Source: Chytridium lagenaria (lineage: Eukaryota; Chytridiomycota; Chytridiomycetes; Chytridiales; Chytridiaceae). Taken from it: DNA of 64,000 nt. Shown in pieces: positions 11,766-23,664 of the stretch. The notes under the pieces were generated by a model. It saw only the letters and a program-made list of their open reading frames with translations. It searched no databases and was not told where the DNA came from. The position numbers and the translations under genes were made by a program. The stretch spans positions 51,051 to 115,050 of the forward strand of contig JAHLKC010000134.1 of the NCBI GenBank assembly GCA_025449115.1, read 5' to 3'. Position 1 is the first letter of the stretch. Every line of letters starts with the position of its first letter.

Positions 11766-12413
11766 TTATATCATGCTGAACTGGAATATCTATACATCTT
11801 TTGCCGCCTTCATTTTTCCTTCCCTGTCTCTACTTTTTATCTTTTTACGTGTTTCCTTTGTTCTTTCTTTTGCGTCTGGAATTCTATGCATTCCCATTTG
11901 AGCTGCGTTTACTCTATAAAGCTTCTTTCTGGTTCTCTTCAATAGACGTAAGACGTCGTATTAATAAACAAACATTAACGAAAAAACCCAACCTACGAAT
12001 TCTTGTTGGATACTTTTATTAGAAAATAGGGGATGTTGAATAAATGAATGTCCATATACGCGAACTGCAGTTGAGGCTCATCAGGAAAATAATAGCCTGA
12101 TTCACTTGGAAAGGAATACGTAGCAAAGAGATATAGCGCAATTCAACTGAGAATATACCGTCTTATTAATACTATAGAAAAGTTCAGCTTTCTTTCAACA
12201 AGAGTTATCAAAATGTTCATCCTATGGGATGACTGACACGCCAAACATTACAAAAGCGATAAACAAACAAAGAAAACCTTTCACACATTAGGGGGAATCA
12301 AAAAACGAGGGGTTCCGGGATTAAATAAAAACGGAAGATGGCGTGGGGATAAGATATAAAAAAAAAAAGGAAGGGGTCACCCCATTTCTCCAAGATATGA
12401 GAGGGAGGGGAAT
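11766..12413. other. Intergenic between convergent genes
   Basis: This is 3' flanking DNA of the exchanger (+) and the Ser/Thr-rich gene (-). It is AT-rich with a poly-A run at about 12358-12368. No gene is recognised. Confidence 0.5.
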
Positions 12414-14294
12414 TTAGAACTGTGCCCTAGGTCCCCGATTCGCCCTCCTTCCAGGACGAACACGGAACCTGTTCCCACTAGATTCCACACCATCAGGTCT
12501 TGGGACTTGATCAGCACTTCCCGTTGCCTGTGCAGACTCTGTGGTGCTGGTTTCCTCCGTGGTGGTGGTGCTGGTGGTGGTGTTCTTGACTTTAGGTGGT
12601 CTCTGGTAACCCATAGGTGAAGGAGAGGAAGTAGAATGGTGAGACTCTGTTGTGGTGGGCTCTTCATCGTCAATGGGCTTTAGCGGTGACGGTGTCAGTG
12701 TCCTCATCGTCGGTAATCGTCCTTGCGTAGGAATCTTCAAGGGTCTCATCGTCGACAGTGGTGGTGGGTTCTGGTGCAGACGTCACTGTGGCGGTGGATT
12801 CCTCTGTTACCTCAGCAGTAATGTCGCCAGCAAAGGCGGTGGCTGTGGACTCCTCAGTGGCTTCAGCAGTGATGTCATCAGCAGAGGCGGTTGCCGTGGC
12901 TCCCTCGGTCGTCTCTGCAGTAATGTCACCAGAAGAGATGGAAGCGGTGGCCGCACTTGATTCTTCAGTGGACGTGGAGGTCTCCTCTAAGGCACTAGCA
13001 GTCTCTGTGGCCTCAGCCCCTTCAGACGCGGACTCCAAGTAGTGGTGGCGGTGATGGTAGCCTCACTTGAATCCTCAGTGGTTGCCGTCTCAGCGGCCTC
13101 AGCCACGACAGAAGAGGACTCCTCCGTCGATGTAGAAACGGCATCGGTTGTCTCAGCTGTGGTGGCAACTTCAGTGGAGGTAACCTCAATCTCGGTGGTG
13201 GTTGCGGTGGCGGTCTCAATGGCGGCGGCGGCATTCTCGAACGCGCTCTCAATTTCAGTCTCAGTGGTAGTGGGCGTGGCGGTGCTGGTGGTCTCTGACG
13301 CGCTCTCAGCCGTTTGAGTGGCAAAGGCGGGGCTTTCAGTCTCTATCGCACCCACGGTGTCAACAGTCTCTGAAGCGCTTTCAGTCTCAGTGGTAGCAGC
13401 GGCGCGGCGGCCGAAGCCTCCGTTGTTGGAGCGGCCTCAGTAGATGAAGAATCGTCTGCTTCTGTGGTGACTGTGGCGATGGAGGTACCATGGGCATGAG
13501 AAGATGTGGTGCTGTGAGCATGGTGAGAGTCGGTGGTAGCACCATGAGCTTGGTGGGTAGAAGTGAAGACATTCTCCCCAGTCTCAAGAGCAGTGGTTTT
13601 CTTCAACGAGCGAGTCGATCACCGATGAGGTTGCATTAGCGCTTGAGGAGCTCAAAATGGATGATGTGGAGAAACACCCCACGAGTAGGAGATTGTAGAT
13701 GCAACCGCAGACGATGCAACTGAAGTGGTACGAGCGACGGAGACTGTGGATGTGGAGGCAGAAGTGACCCTTCGTGGGCTACTGGGAGGAAGGGTGAAGA
13801 TATTTGGGCGTCTGACAGAGGTTGACGTTGGTGGGATGGCGACGGATGATGTGACAACTTTGGAAGTGACCAGAGTCTTGGAGGAAGATGAGATTTGAGC
13901 CTCATTGGCGGAATCCGAGACCACTGCGGTCGAAGCATCAACAGTTGAGGCAACGTCAGTGACAGCAGCAGCCGTGGAGAAAACGAGAGAGGTGTTGGCT
14001 GTAGTAGTCTCTGTGGCGCTGGTGATCACAGTGGTGATAGTGATGGCAGAAGCCACAGAGGTTGTGAAAGCAATCGTGCTGGTTGAGAGGGATGTGCTAA
14101 AATCCACAGAAGACGACGTTGACGCTGATGAGGACGGCGATGGCGATGGAGATGGGCTTGGTGAAGGGGGAGGTGGTGGGGTGTGGTGGGGGCGGTGAAC
14201 CACCAGGAACTGGTGCGGGCGCAGCTAGGCCGGAGGAGACCAAGAGGGCGATCATGAGCATCCGAAGGGACATGGGCATGGTGGATTTTACCAT
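12414..14294 (-). CDS. Secreted Ser/Thr/Ala/Glu-rich mucin-like protein, frame broken
   Basis: It starts at 14294 with MVKSTMPMSLRMLMIALL, a clear signal peptide with a likely cleavage after LAAPA. Next is a Pro-rich stretch and an SPSPSPSPSP tract, then several hundred residues dominated by Thr, Ser, Ala, Val and Glu in degenerate repeats such as ITAEVTEESTATA. It ends in a basic tail, RPGRRANRGPRAQF. No catalytic domain is recognised. The composition suggests a heavily O-glycosylated cell-wall or surface protein. The biased composition jumps frame at least four times (near 14195, 13630, 13400 and 13030), the first at a run of five G. No GPI signal is visible at the end. The function is unknown. 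Confidence 0.55.
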
Positions 14295-15115
14295 TGCGAA
14301 GACTAGCCCGGATGAAAGAGCAGAGAGCATTAGCACTAGCCATAACGCACGTTTGAAGGGAATAGAAGGTGGTGGAACGGAAGTTCGACTTACATGTTGA
14401 TGTTTTTGTTTTGTGACTACGGGAGGTGTCCTGAGTGGGAAGAGGATATGGGATGGGTCAAAACAATACACAAGAATGGATGGGAGGTAGGGGCAACTCC
14501 GTCCAGATTATATACCCGTTAAATGAAAAGGATAAAAACGATAAGATTCGACGTATTTTCATCCTAACCTCCTCCTTTGACGCGTTTTTGGCACATTCGC
14601 ATGCCGTAATCTACTTTCTGGTGACGCGATGAGGACTTTGTTTATTTGTTTTGGGCAATCCATTAATTTTGTTTTGTTTTACACCTGTTTGTTGATGATT
14701 TTTCCTTGTTTAAGTCCCGTAAGACACCTCGCAGAAAGAAAACAAACAAACTTTTATATACAGAAAAAAGTACATCGCCCGTAGGCACAATGAGATATGG
14801 GGTCAGAAGAGAAAGTGGAGGAAGAATAGAAGAACAATTTAACCACCTTTTCTGTGAGGCTTCTGCGTGCCTCACCGCCACGGTCTGAATGCTGGCAGTA
14901 AGCATTCGGATGCTGAGGTTGGGAACGATGAATAACCTCTGACGCACTCAATTCCGAGGTGGCCTCACAGGAAGCCTATACGAAAATTGTGAGACCAGAC
15001 TTTCTCATAGGTGCTAACCTTGATCCAACATAAGACTTCGGAAAGATGCCTTCCTTCCTCCCCAGCCTGCCTCTATACCAGTTCTCATCCACTAAAAACG
15101 TTCGTAAGTAATCTT
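14295..15115. other. Intergenic
   Basis: This is the upstream region of the secreted protein gene and downstream region of the coiled-coil gene. No supported coding sequence or RNA gene was seen. Confidence 0.4.
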
Positions 15116-17208
15116 TTAATCAATAATACCGTCTTCGATGATTTCAATACTGTCGCCGAGCCTGAATGACAGGTCTCCATCCATATCCGACAGGAAGTCC
15201 GAGACTGCTACTACAGAAGTCACACTCCCTGAAGTTGACGGTCTTCTGCTTCCCTCTGCAGCAGCAGAAACCTATTCAGATGTATTAACGATGCTGCGGA
15301 TCCTTCACGCTTGCTTAGACAAGCACAGACCTTGTTTGGCATATCTAACTTTTCCGCCTGAAACTGATACAGCAGCTTGTCTGTATACATTGCATAAGTC
15401 AATGTAGATAGGAGAGCATGTAAGTAAAAAGATCTCGCTGATTTGGTGGCTCTTGTGTGCTCACCGAATGATGCTGTTGGAATATACCCATTGTTGTGGA
15501 GGACTTCGACCTTGGCAATTACTTGGTCGAGGAGGAGTTCGCTGCACAAAATGCCCATGGTCAGAATAAAGGCGAGCAGGAGTTCAGTATGCGGCGGACG
15601 AAAAGCGCTTTGCTCATGCTTGCTCACCGATACACTCGGTCTGAGGGAGCTCCCATCATTCTGTCACAAAATTTCTCAATCCCACATACATAGGAAGTGC
15701 ATGAGTTAATACACAGAAAAGAATAAAGGCAGCTTTATTGCTCAAAGAGCTGTCTCGTCGTAGCATCGAATCTTTTCTATTAATTTATTGCCGCGATATT
15801 GTGTAAGTCTATAGATAAATATATTAGATACTTGAATTTGACCGAAAAAACATCAAACCTAGGATCTTTGCCACCAGAGGCATCAAGGATTGGGGCCCCT
15901 CCACCAGGTCTTCCAAATCGGAAATATGAGGGAAGCGACTTTTGCAAAAGATAAGTTTTAGTAATGCATATAACCTCATAAAGAAATTAAGCTTACTTCG
16001 TCTTCTGGTGAGGTATATGTGTAGCCTTTCGCATTATTACGAAGAACAAAATTGCTTGCTTTGCGGCCGGTTCGATTTCTTGGTGCAGCGGGCTCGCCAA
16101 TTTTAGGAAGCGAAGTTGCTGGATTATAAATTATCAGCATTTATGTTATCGTTCTTCTCCTCCTATACCTAATGGTTCATTACGATCGATTTCTTGCGGC
16201 TTGATGCGGCGGACGGCCGCTCGTTGAGGTAAGGGACTGTGATTAATCGGATCAAATTGCTGATTGGGTTGCGAGGCAACATGCCCGTCGTGGTGTGTGC
16301 GGTTTGGTTTTGCTTGCGGCTTCCAGTAATCCACATAGCTTTCAGCCTCCTGTTGAAAGAATTCATTTACAAAACTTCTTTCATAAGGCCTCATATTTAA
16401 AATCGCATACCTTTACTCTTTGCGCTTCCTCCTTCTTCACTATCTCAGCTTTTGCGGCAATTTGCATATCTATTATCACTCAGTAAAACAAAATTGTGAG
16501 TGCCAACAAACCCAAGGCCTTGGCGTACTGACGATTTGCTGACCGTTTTGCTTCAGCATCCTGGACGTATTATTGTTTTAGAGAATAAATTGTCGTGTTT
16601 GTAAACCTGAGTTTCCGCCGACGAAATTGCGTTGTTTTTAAGAGCGAGAGAATTTCGCTTAGGCTGAAAGGGCCAAATATGATTTCGATCCTTATTACAT
16701 TTTAAATTCCAAAAAATATGCCCAGAAATAATCATTGTTTACCTCCAACACTGATGCTTTCTCAGCCTCTCTTCGCCGCTCTCTTTCCAGTTTTTGCACG
16801 ATTTCAAAGCTAGCTAGCAGAATTAGGTCGCAAGTGTTTACAGCAGCACGAACCCATCTCTTTTTGCAAAACTCGTTTTTTTTCAATGTTTTCTACGGCA
16901 TCACTAAAAAGGCTCATTTCTATCCCAGGACCATGGCGAGCTTGTTTTTTTGAGACCTCGTTGCTGTATCCAAAGAATAGGGATGGAGGATCTAGGTCGT
17001 GAGAGAGGCTTTTATTTTTAGAAGTTTTATTGCGAACAACCCAATGTAGTATAATGTTTGCTCATATGTTACCTTCTGACCTGAGAAGAGGCTTATTATA
17101 AAAGGACTCTTGCTCCTTTGCGGATCCGTCATAGTTTAAATTGAATCCAAGCGTGCCGTGGTAATTCCGATCTCTGAGCCGATTTCTTTCATTTTCCATA
17201 TTACTCAT
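15116..17208 (-). CDS. Multi-exon coiled-coil protein, possibly centrosomal/ciliary
   Basis: I do not recognise a named orthologue. A chain of short minus-strand exons with good splice signals reads MSNMENERNRLRDRNYHG (17073-17208), then DPPSLFFGYSNEVSKKQARH and charged helices such as KLERERRREAEKASVLE (about 16740-16980). Further exons carry QIAAKAEIVKKEEAQRVK (about 16440), EAESYVDYWKPQAK (about 16150-16355), SLPKIGEPAAPRN (about 16010-16120) and RFGRPGGGAPILDASGG (about 15850-15940). The last exon ends LGDSIEIIEDGIID with TAA at 15116. The basic-acidic coiled coil plus a GRPGGGAP motif recalls CSPP1/CCDC66-type centrosome and cilium proteins, but that is only an impression. The start is uncertain and earlier exons up to about 17550 are possible. 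Exon joins between 15290 and 15700 are not resolved. Confidence 0.5.
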
Positions 17209-17678
17209 GTAGCTTGAGCAAACGCAGCAAACTCTGTAAAGGCAAAAGGAATAATTGATGACAAGAGCAGCGATAGGAGAGGGTATACGGAGACCCAAAG
17301 ATTCAGGAGTTACTTGTGATCGACTTGATCAAGCCCAGACAACGAAAACGAGAGAAAAATGGCGGCCGACCAGCTTTGCGCTCTCACTTTCCCGAAGGAT
17401 ATCCTGCCATTGTTGGCTGTTCTTTTTCTCGGCACCTTTATAATGGAAGGCAAAGATGCTAAAGATGCAAATCTTGAGTCAATCATCACCGCCTTTCGTG
17501 CGATGCCAATCTCATTCCCAACCAAATCTACCCGAACTGCAGCTTGCAAGGAATTATAGAAGCGCCTCTGTCATCATCGTCTGTGTACGCTACCACTTTA
17601 TTTTGCCTTCCTACGAGTATGAACCTTTGACCGTTGTGCACGCATTTTCCACACAGAATACGAGTATTCTTAAGCTAA
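17209..17678. promoter_or_regulatory. Divergent intergenic region before the flippase
   Basis: The region lies between the inferred start of the coiled-coil gene (-) and the flippase ATG (+). It should hold both promoters, though 5' exons of the coiled-coil gene may occupy part of it. No specific element was identified. Confidence 0.35.
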
Positions 17679-20600
17679 ATGGCCAACATCAAAGGAACGG
17701 TGGATGAAAGACTTCTAGATACAGATGACTCATCATCAAAGTGCGTTCAACTTGTTGTTCCTGCTGCGAATCTTGGTGAGGACGGCAAATCAAAGGGGGT
17801 GTCAAACGCTAAAATGAGCGGAAGAGTAACGAGGCCTTCTGTGCCTGCTGTCGAGTTGCCATCACTTAAAGCAAGTGTCGGGCGGAAGGTCGTGATCAGC
17901 CCTTACATTGAAAACTATCAAAATGATAGCTACAACTACGATACCATCTATGCCTCCTTAACTAAATCTGTGGTCACTGGGAAGACGCGGAGGCTTCTAT
18001 ATCCTCTAATCGTCGTGTACCAGTACCTCTGGAACGGGATTCAAGAGTTTGTTTACAGAAATATGAAAGGAAAGTTCATCGACAATCAAGTCAGAACCGC
18101 TCGATACACTGTTTTCGACTTCCTGCCCAAACAGATTCTACTACAGTTTTCAAAATTCGCCAACCTCTACTTTCTCTTTATCTCCATTCTCCAAATTGTT
18201 CCTGGCTGGAGCCCAACGGGACAGTTTACCACCATTTTTCCTCTCACAATATTTGTCGCCTTAGCTATGTTGAAAGAAGGATGGGAGGACTGGCAAAGGC
18301 ACAAGCAGGATTCTCAGGAGAACGGGCTACCGCTAGAAAGCTTCACCTTAAGTACCCTGACGAAGAAAGATCTTCGGATGGGGACGAGATTGTAGTGGTT
18401 ACAAGAGATGGGCAGCAGTTATACGCCGTTTGGGAGGATACATGTTGGAAGAGCATACGGGTGAGTCTTGTTTTTCTCGTCTTTAAAACCGTACGTTGGC
18501 TATTTGACTTATCCCTTTTTATAAAAAAAAAAAAAAAAAAAAAAAAAACGAGTAGGTTGGGGATATTCTCATTATTGAAGAGAACGAAATTATTCCGGCG
18601 GATATCGTAGTTCTCTCATCGAGTCATCCCAACGGCGCCTGCTATATTGAAACTTCGAATTTAGATGGAGAGAGCAATCTTAAACAAAAGCAAGCACTTT
18701 CAGTCACGCAGAACCTTTTGCAGGATGTAGAATCTTTTGGCGTTTTTTCATGTGAGTTACTGCTTCAACCGTACATTTTCTTACCTACGAGTTTATCTTT
18801 CAGGCACTATCAACGCCGAGTCGCCAACGGGCAATATTTATCAGTTTGAGGGAAACATTGAAATCGAAAGTGAGGCAAAAGGAAATTATGCCCTCACCGT
18901 GAACCAAATGCTACCCAGAGGAACGTCTTTGGCAAACACCAAACTGATATATGGGGCAGTGGTGTACACGGGGGAGGAGACGAAGATAAGGAAGAATGCA
19001 ACAAAATCTATTCGCGGTAAAGCACCAACATTAGAAAGTATTACCAACAGGATCGTTGTCTTCATGTTTTGTCTCGTTCTATTCCTCTCATCGCTAAGCA
19101 CAATTCTGGGTGCGGTTTGGGAGCAAAATCATGCGAAAATTGTTCGCGGATCCTCGGCCCTATGGTACCTTGAGGGGCTTCACGAGGAAGTCACGTCAAC
19201 TTTTTTCTCTTTCATCATTCTCTACAACACCATGATACCTATCTCTCTCTACGTTTCTATGGAGTTTGTCAAGCTGATTCAGGTCGTTTTCATCAACAAC
19301 GATATCCAGTTGTATGATGAATCGACCGATACTCCTGCTGTGGCACTGACGAGCAACCTGCATGAAGAGTTAGGCCAAGTTCAGTATCTTTTTACAGACA
19401 AGACCGGAACCTTGACTGAAAATGTGATGGTGTTTAAGAAACTTAGCGTTAATGGCCTCAGCTATGCGTTAAACTCGGCTAGCGATCAAGCAGGGGCGAA
19501 TGCTGCAGCTGCAGCAAGGTCAACGCGAGGATCACTTCATCACTTGAGTATCCCCACAGTCTCCCTTCCAACTGAGGCGCTCATCCGTGATATTTTGACT
19601 TCTACTCTCCGGATCCGCATAGTACCGAGCCTCAGATTACACATGCATTTGAGTTTCTCCTCGCAATTTCACTGTGCCACACCGTTCTTCCGGAAAGAAA
19701 TGCGCCTGCACGTCACAGTAGCTCTCGAGCAAGACCGAGCACCATCGTGTCGTATCAACACCGTAATTCCGGGAGTACCCCGGCCGTTCAAATTTCTCCC
19801 GAGGATATGTCTATTATATATCAGTCTTCTTCACCTGATGAGGCGGCACTTGTTGATGCGGCGAGAAAGATGACGTTTGTGATGAGAGGTAGAACAATGG
19901 CAACGGTCACATTAAATACTTTACAATCGAACAAGGAGAGCACTTATCACATTCTTCACACAATTGAATTCAGTAGTAGCAGAAGGAGAATGTCTGTTAT
20001 ATATGGGTACCTGATGGACGTATCATGCTGCTTTGCAAGGGTGCTGATTCTGTAATTCTTGACCGACTGAAAGATCCGGCAGTGCTTTCGGAAGAAGAAA
20101 TCGCAGTTATCGAGAGAACTATTGATCATCTGGCAGAATTTGGGTCTGAGGGGCTTCGGACGCTTCTTTATGCTTCGAGAGAATTGAAAAGGGAAGAGTA
20201 TGAAGCTTGGGCGGAGAGATGGGAGCATGCTTCCATGGCGCTGAATAACCGTGCTGAATTGATGGAGGAGGTAGCGGGAGAGGTTGAGCAGGATCTGGAT
20301 CTCCTCGGAGCCACAGCTATCGAAGACAAACTTCAGGATGGTGTTCCTGATACAATTGATAAGCTCAGGCGGGCCGGAATGAAGATTTGGATGCTGACTG
20401 GAGATAAGAGAGAGACGGCGATCAACATTGGATACACTTGTCAGCTGCTGCAGGATCAATCTGAGGTGTTGGTTTTGGATGCATCCGATATTCAGACATT
20501 GGGCGCGTCTATTGCCGATGCTTTAGAGACATGTCTTTTAAAGAAATACCAGGGGTGTTCTGGTAGCGGGAAGAAAGCCAAAGATACGGAGGTGAAGGAA

Positions 20601-22994
20601 TATGTTGTGTCGGCATCGCATGGAAATAAGGACTCGCACGTTGTGGTGGTGATTGATGGAGATGCGATTTCGAAGCTGGAGAAGCAACACCAGGAGGTTT
20701 TGAAGTCGTCTGAACAAAATCAATGTCTTAACTCGCTCGAGCTCTCTAGTTCATCTATTCTCAATCAATTTATTCAACTTGGGATTCTTTGCGATGGTGT
20801 GATATGCTGTCGCTTTTCACCATCTCAAAAAGCTCTCCTTGTCTCCAAGGTGCGTGAACGTGTTTCAAACTTGAATTGGATTACCAAGCTCGGAGACATC
20901 ATAGCCAAAAGCCAGGAAGGATTGGTATCTTCATCTATGGCTGTTGGAATGATGAGATGGCTTCAGCATCAGCTCGTTGTCGGGCGCAGGGCGTCCGGTG
21001 TCACACTGGCTATTGGGGATGGTGCCAACGATATTCCTATGCTCCAATGTTCACATGTGGGAATTGGCATCACTGGTCGAGAAGGGTTGGCTGCATCGAG
21101 GGCTGCCGATTACTCTGTCGCTCAATTCAGATTTTTGCAGCCTCTTCTCTTTGTTCATGGACGCTGGTCGTACATTCGCATCTGCCTTTTCACTTTGGGA
21201 ACATTTTACAAATGTCTCGCGTTTTATTTTACGCAGATGCTTTTTCAAATATTCACCGGATGGACGGGGACATCGTTGTATGAGCAGTGGACGCTGACTC
21301 TCTACAACATTATGTTTTCGTCCCTTCCCGTTATTGCGGTCGGGATTTTCGAGAAGGACTTAAACAAAAGCACTCTGCTTAGCGTTCCCGAGCTGTACAG
21401 ATTTGGTCAATTCAACAAGGGCTTGAATGCTAGCATTTTTCTGAAATGGGCAACGCAGGGACTTTGGCATGCCATTGTTTCTGTCTTTGTTCCATTTATG
21501 GTTTATAACTGCTTTCCCGGACCAGCAAACAATGGATCTGCAAGCCAGGTCAGCCGGCCAGACATTTCAACCATCTTCACCTCTGATATGTCAGGCCGTG
21601 GCAAGAGAGCTCTATCTACGCATTGGGGACCGCTAGTTATACCGTCATAGTCCTCGTAGTCAACATCAAAGTTTGCTACATGGATTCTCACACCTGGACC
21701 ATTTTCACCCATCTCGCTTTTATCATCTCTATAGTCATGTGGTGGCTCTTTACGTATGTTTACTCAATCATTTGGCCCAAATTCAGCATTTTCGGAATTG
21801 ACAACGCTGGAATGCTTCAAGCCCTCAACTTTTCTCAAGTCAGATTCTGGGTTATCCAACTTCTATCCGTCATTTTGGCCTTTGGGTTCTTCGATATCAT
21901 ATTCCACCCGGGACTTTGGAGATTTGGTGCGGCAATTGTGTCAGTACGAAAGTCAAAGGTTGATGCCGAACAACCCGACGATGGGAAGGAGATCGGAAAA
22001 TCTAGAAAGGTGACGACAAAGATGAATGTGTCAACAGATGGGAGCCAAGTTTCTTCTCGCAATTCACAAAAACGGAAAGGAAACGGGCTTTCTTACATTG
22101 CGTCCGGAAACGCTGCCGCCGATTTTGCCAAAAGTCTTAGAAAGGTCTCTGATAATGGAAGCGGTCACTTTACCCTGAATGATAGCCTGGACTGGAGCAG
22201 TTTGGTTCCATTTTGGCAGCAGTGGAAAAAGAGAATCATGTCTCACCGGACCAAGAAGCAACCAAAGATGCGTTCACAACCACTCATCAAAGTATGGTGA
22301 GATGCAAGAGCTCCAGCCAATACGATCGTGATGAGCTGCTCCATCGCGACACATCTTTATCTTTTCGTCGTCCAGGTTCAGAGGCGGGGAGCGTCACACA
22401 TCGCCCTACTACTTTTGGCCCCAAGCCTTCTCGCGGTGATAGTGTCGTCAGGAACGCGTCACTAAAAAGCCACACGTTTTGGGAAGCAGTGTTTTTCTTG
22501 ACATAGAAGGGAATGGTGGAATGGAGTCTTCTATTAAGCCTCGAGTTTCATCCGTTCGGACAACGTCAGCCCACGGATCTCGCGTTTCCTCGGTGTACGA
22601 GCCACGTATCTCATCTATATACGAGTGTAACCGGATGAGCCCTGAAGGAGATGTCTCTCCTCAACCGGGAGCGACGGTTCCGTCAATGTCAAGGAATAGC
22701 AGTGTCGTGCGGGTTCTGGGGTTGGGAGTGTCGTTTGAAAATGAGGAGGGAGGCGATGACCGTGTAGTGCTACCGCATCGGTCAGGCTCTATCAATTTAA
22801 GACGTACCATAAGCAGCCGGAAGCCTACGCTTACTATGAAGGATCCGTCGGTTGATCCGCATGCGGGAATTTTGCCGCTTTCGAGGCCAGGAAGCTTGAG
22901 AAGAGATCAGGCTTTGGTTACGAATAATATTCTTGGTGCTCCTTTAGAGGAGATTCAGGAGGCCTCTACATCACAGACTTTGCAAAGGCATTAA
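17679..22994 (+). CDS. P4-type ATPase, phospholipid flippase (Dnf-like), several frame breaks
   Basis: This is an aminophospholipid-translocating ATPase that moves lipids to the cytosolic leaflet of plasma or Golgi membranes. Introns lie at 18461-18555 (containing 26 consecutive A) and 18752-18803. Motifs in order: NQVRTARYTVFDFLPKQ before TM1; SNLDGESNLK (actuator loop, about 18665); the phosphorylation site DKTGTLT (about 19397-19417); SSPDEAALV (about 19828); LLCKGADSVI; KIWMLTGDKRETAINIGYT; and GDGANDIPML (about 21016). Ten-helix topology is visible after that. The C-terminal tail is long and Ser-rich. About 1,750 residues are implied, long for the family. The frame changes near 18310, 19590, 20005, 21600, 22240 and 22490, yet all active-site motifs are intact, which argues for indel error more than decay. 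Confidence 0.85.
18523..18548 (+). repeat. Poly(A) tract, 26 A, inside flippase intron 1
   Basis: Twenty-six consecutive A lie a few bases upstream of the intron acceptor, where a pyrimidine tract would normally be expected. The length may be unreliable in the assembly. Confidence 0.9.
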
Positions 22995-23319
22995 GCCTTC
23001 ATACTTCTTTGTATTCAATTTAGATTTTACTTTTTCTCTCGTTCTCCGGGTTGATTTTATTATTGTATGATTGTTAATGCCTTTAAGAGCCCAAAATGAC
23101 TTTGATGATGTTTCGCTTTTTTTGATTATAAATGTTGCTCCTTCGTTGGAGGCTTTTCTTTCTATTTCACTCAGGGATTTTATATGTCAGGTCGGTTTTT
23201 TTCAATGTTGTTTTTTCTTGTTGCCGATAATTAAAGGCTTGTGTCATGAACGAGTTAGCAGGCAAAACACGATTGTATGATAATTCATTGCTATTTATTA
23301 TGCAAAAGTTACGCAAGAA
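22995..23319. other. Short convergent intergenic region
   Basis: T-rich sequence between the 3' ends of the flippase (+) and the PhoD-like gene (-). It probably holds both polyadenylation signals; no gene is seen. Confidence 0.5.
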
Positions 23320-23630
23320 TCACTTCAACAGCGGAACGCTAACAGGGTACCGGACTGCATCCTTTTCCCTATCTATATTCTCTACGTTAAGGGTGATGGT
23401 GAGGTTGAGATCGTCTCCAATAATGAGAGATGCCCAGTTCCTCCGGTTCATAAGTCTCTGGTTCTCCAACTCATTTCCATCCACATCCGTCTTGAAAACC
23501 TCAAGCATCTCTTCATTCGTGTCGGGAATACCGCATTCCTCCGAATTCAAGACACGCTTGTTGCTATGGAGGTAGGTGAGAATTCCTCCAGGAGGTGGGT
23601 CTGTAGTGGAAATATTTTAGTCAGTTAATT

Positions 23631-23664
<34 letters not shown>

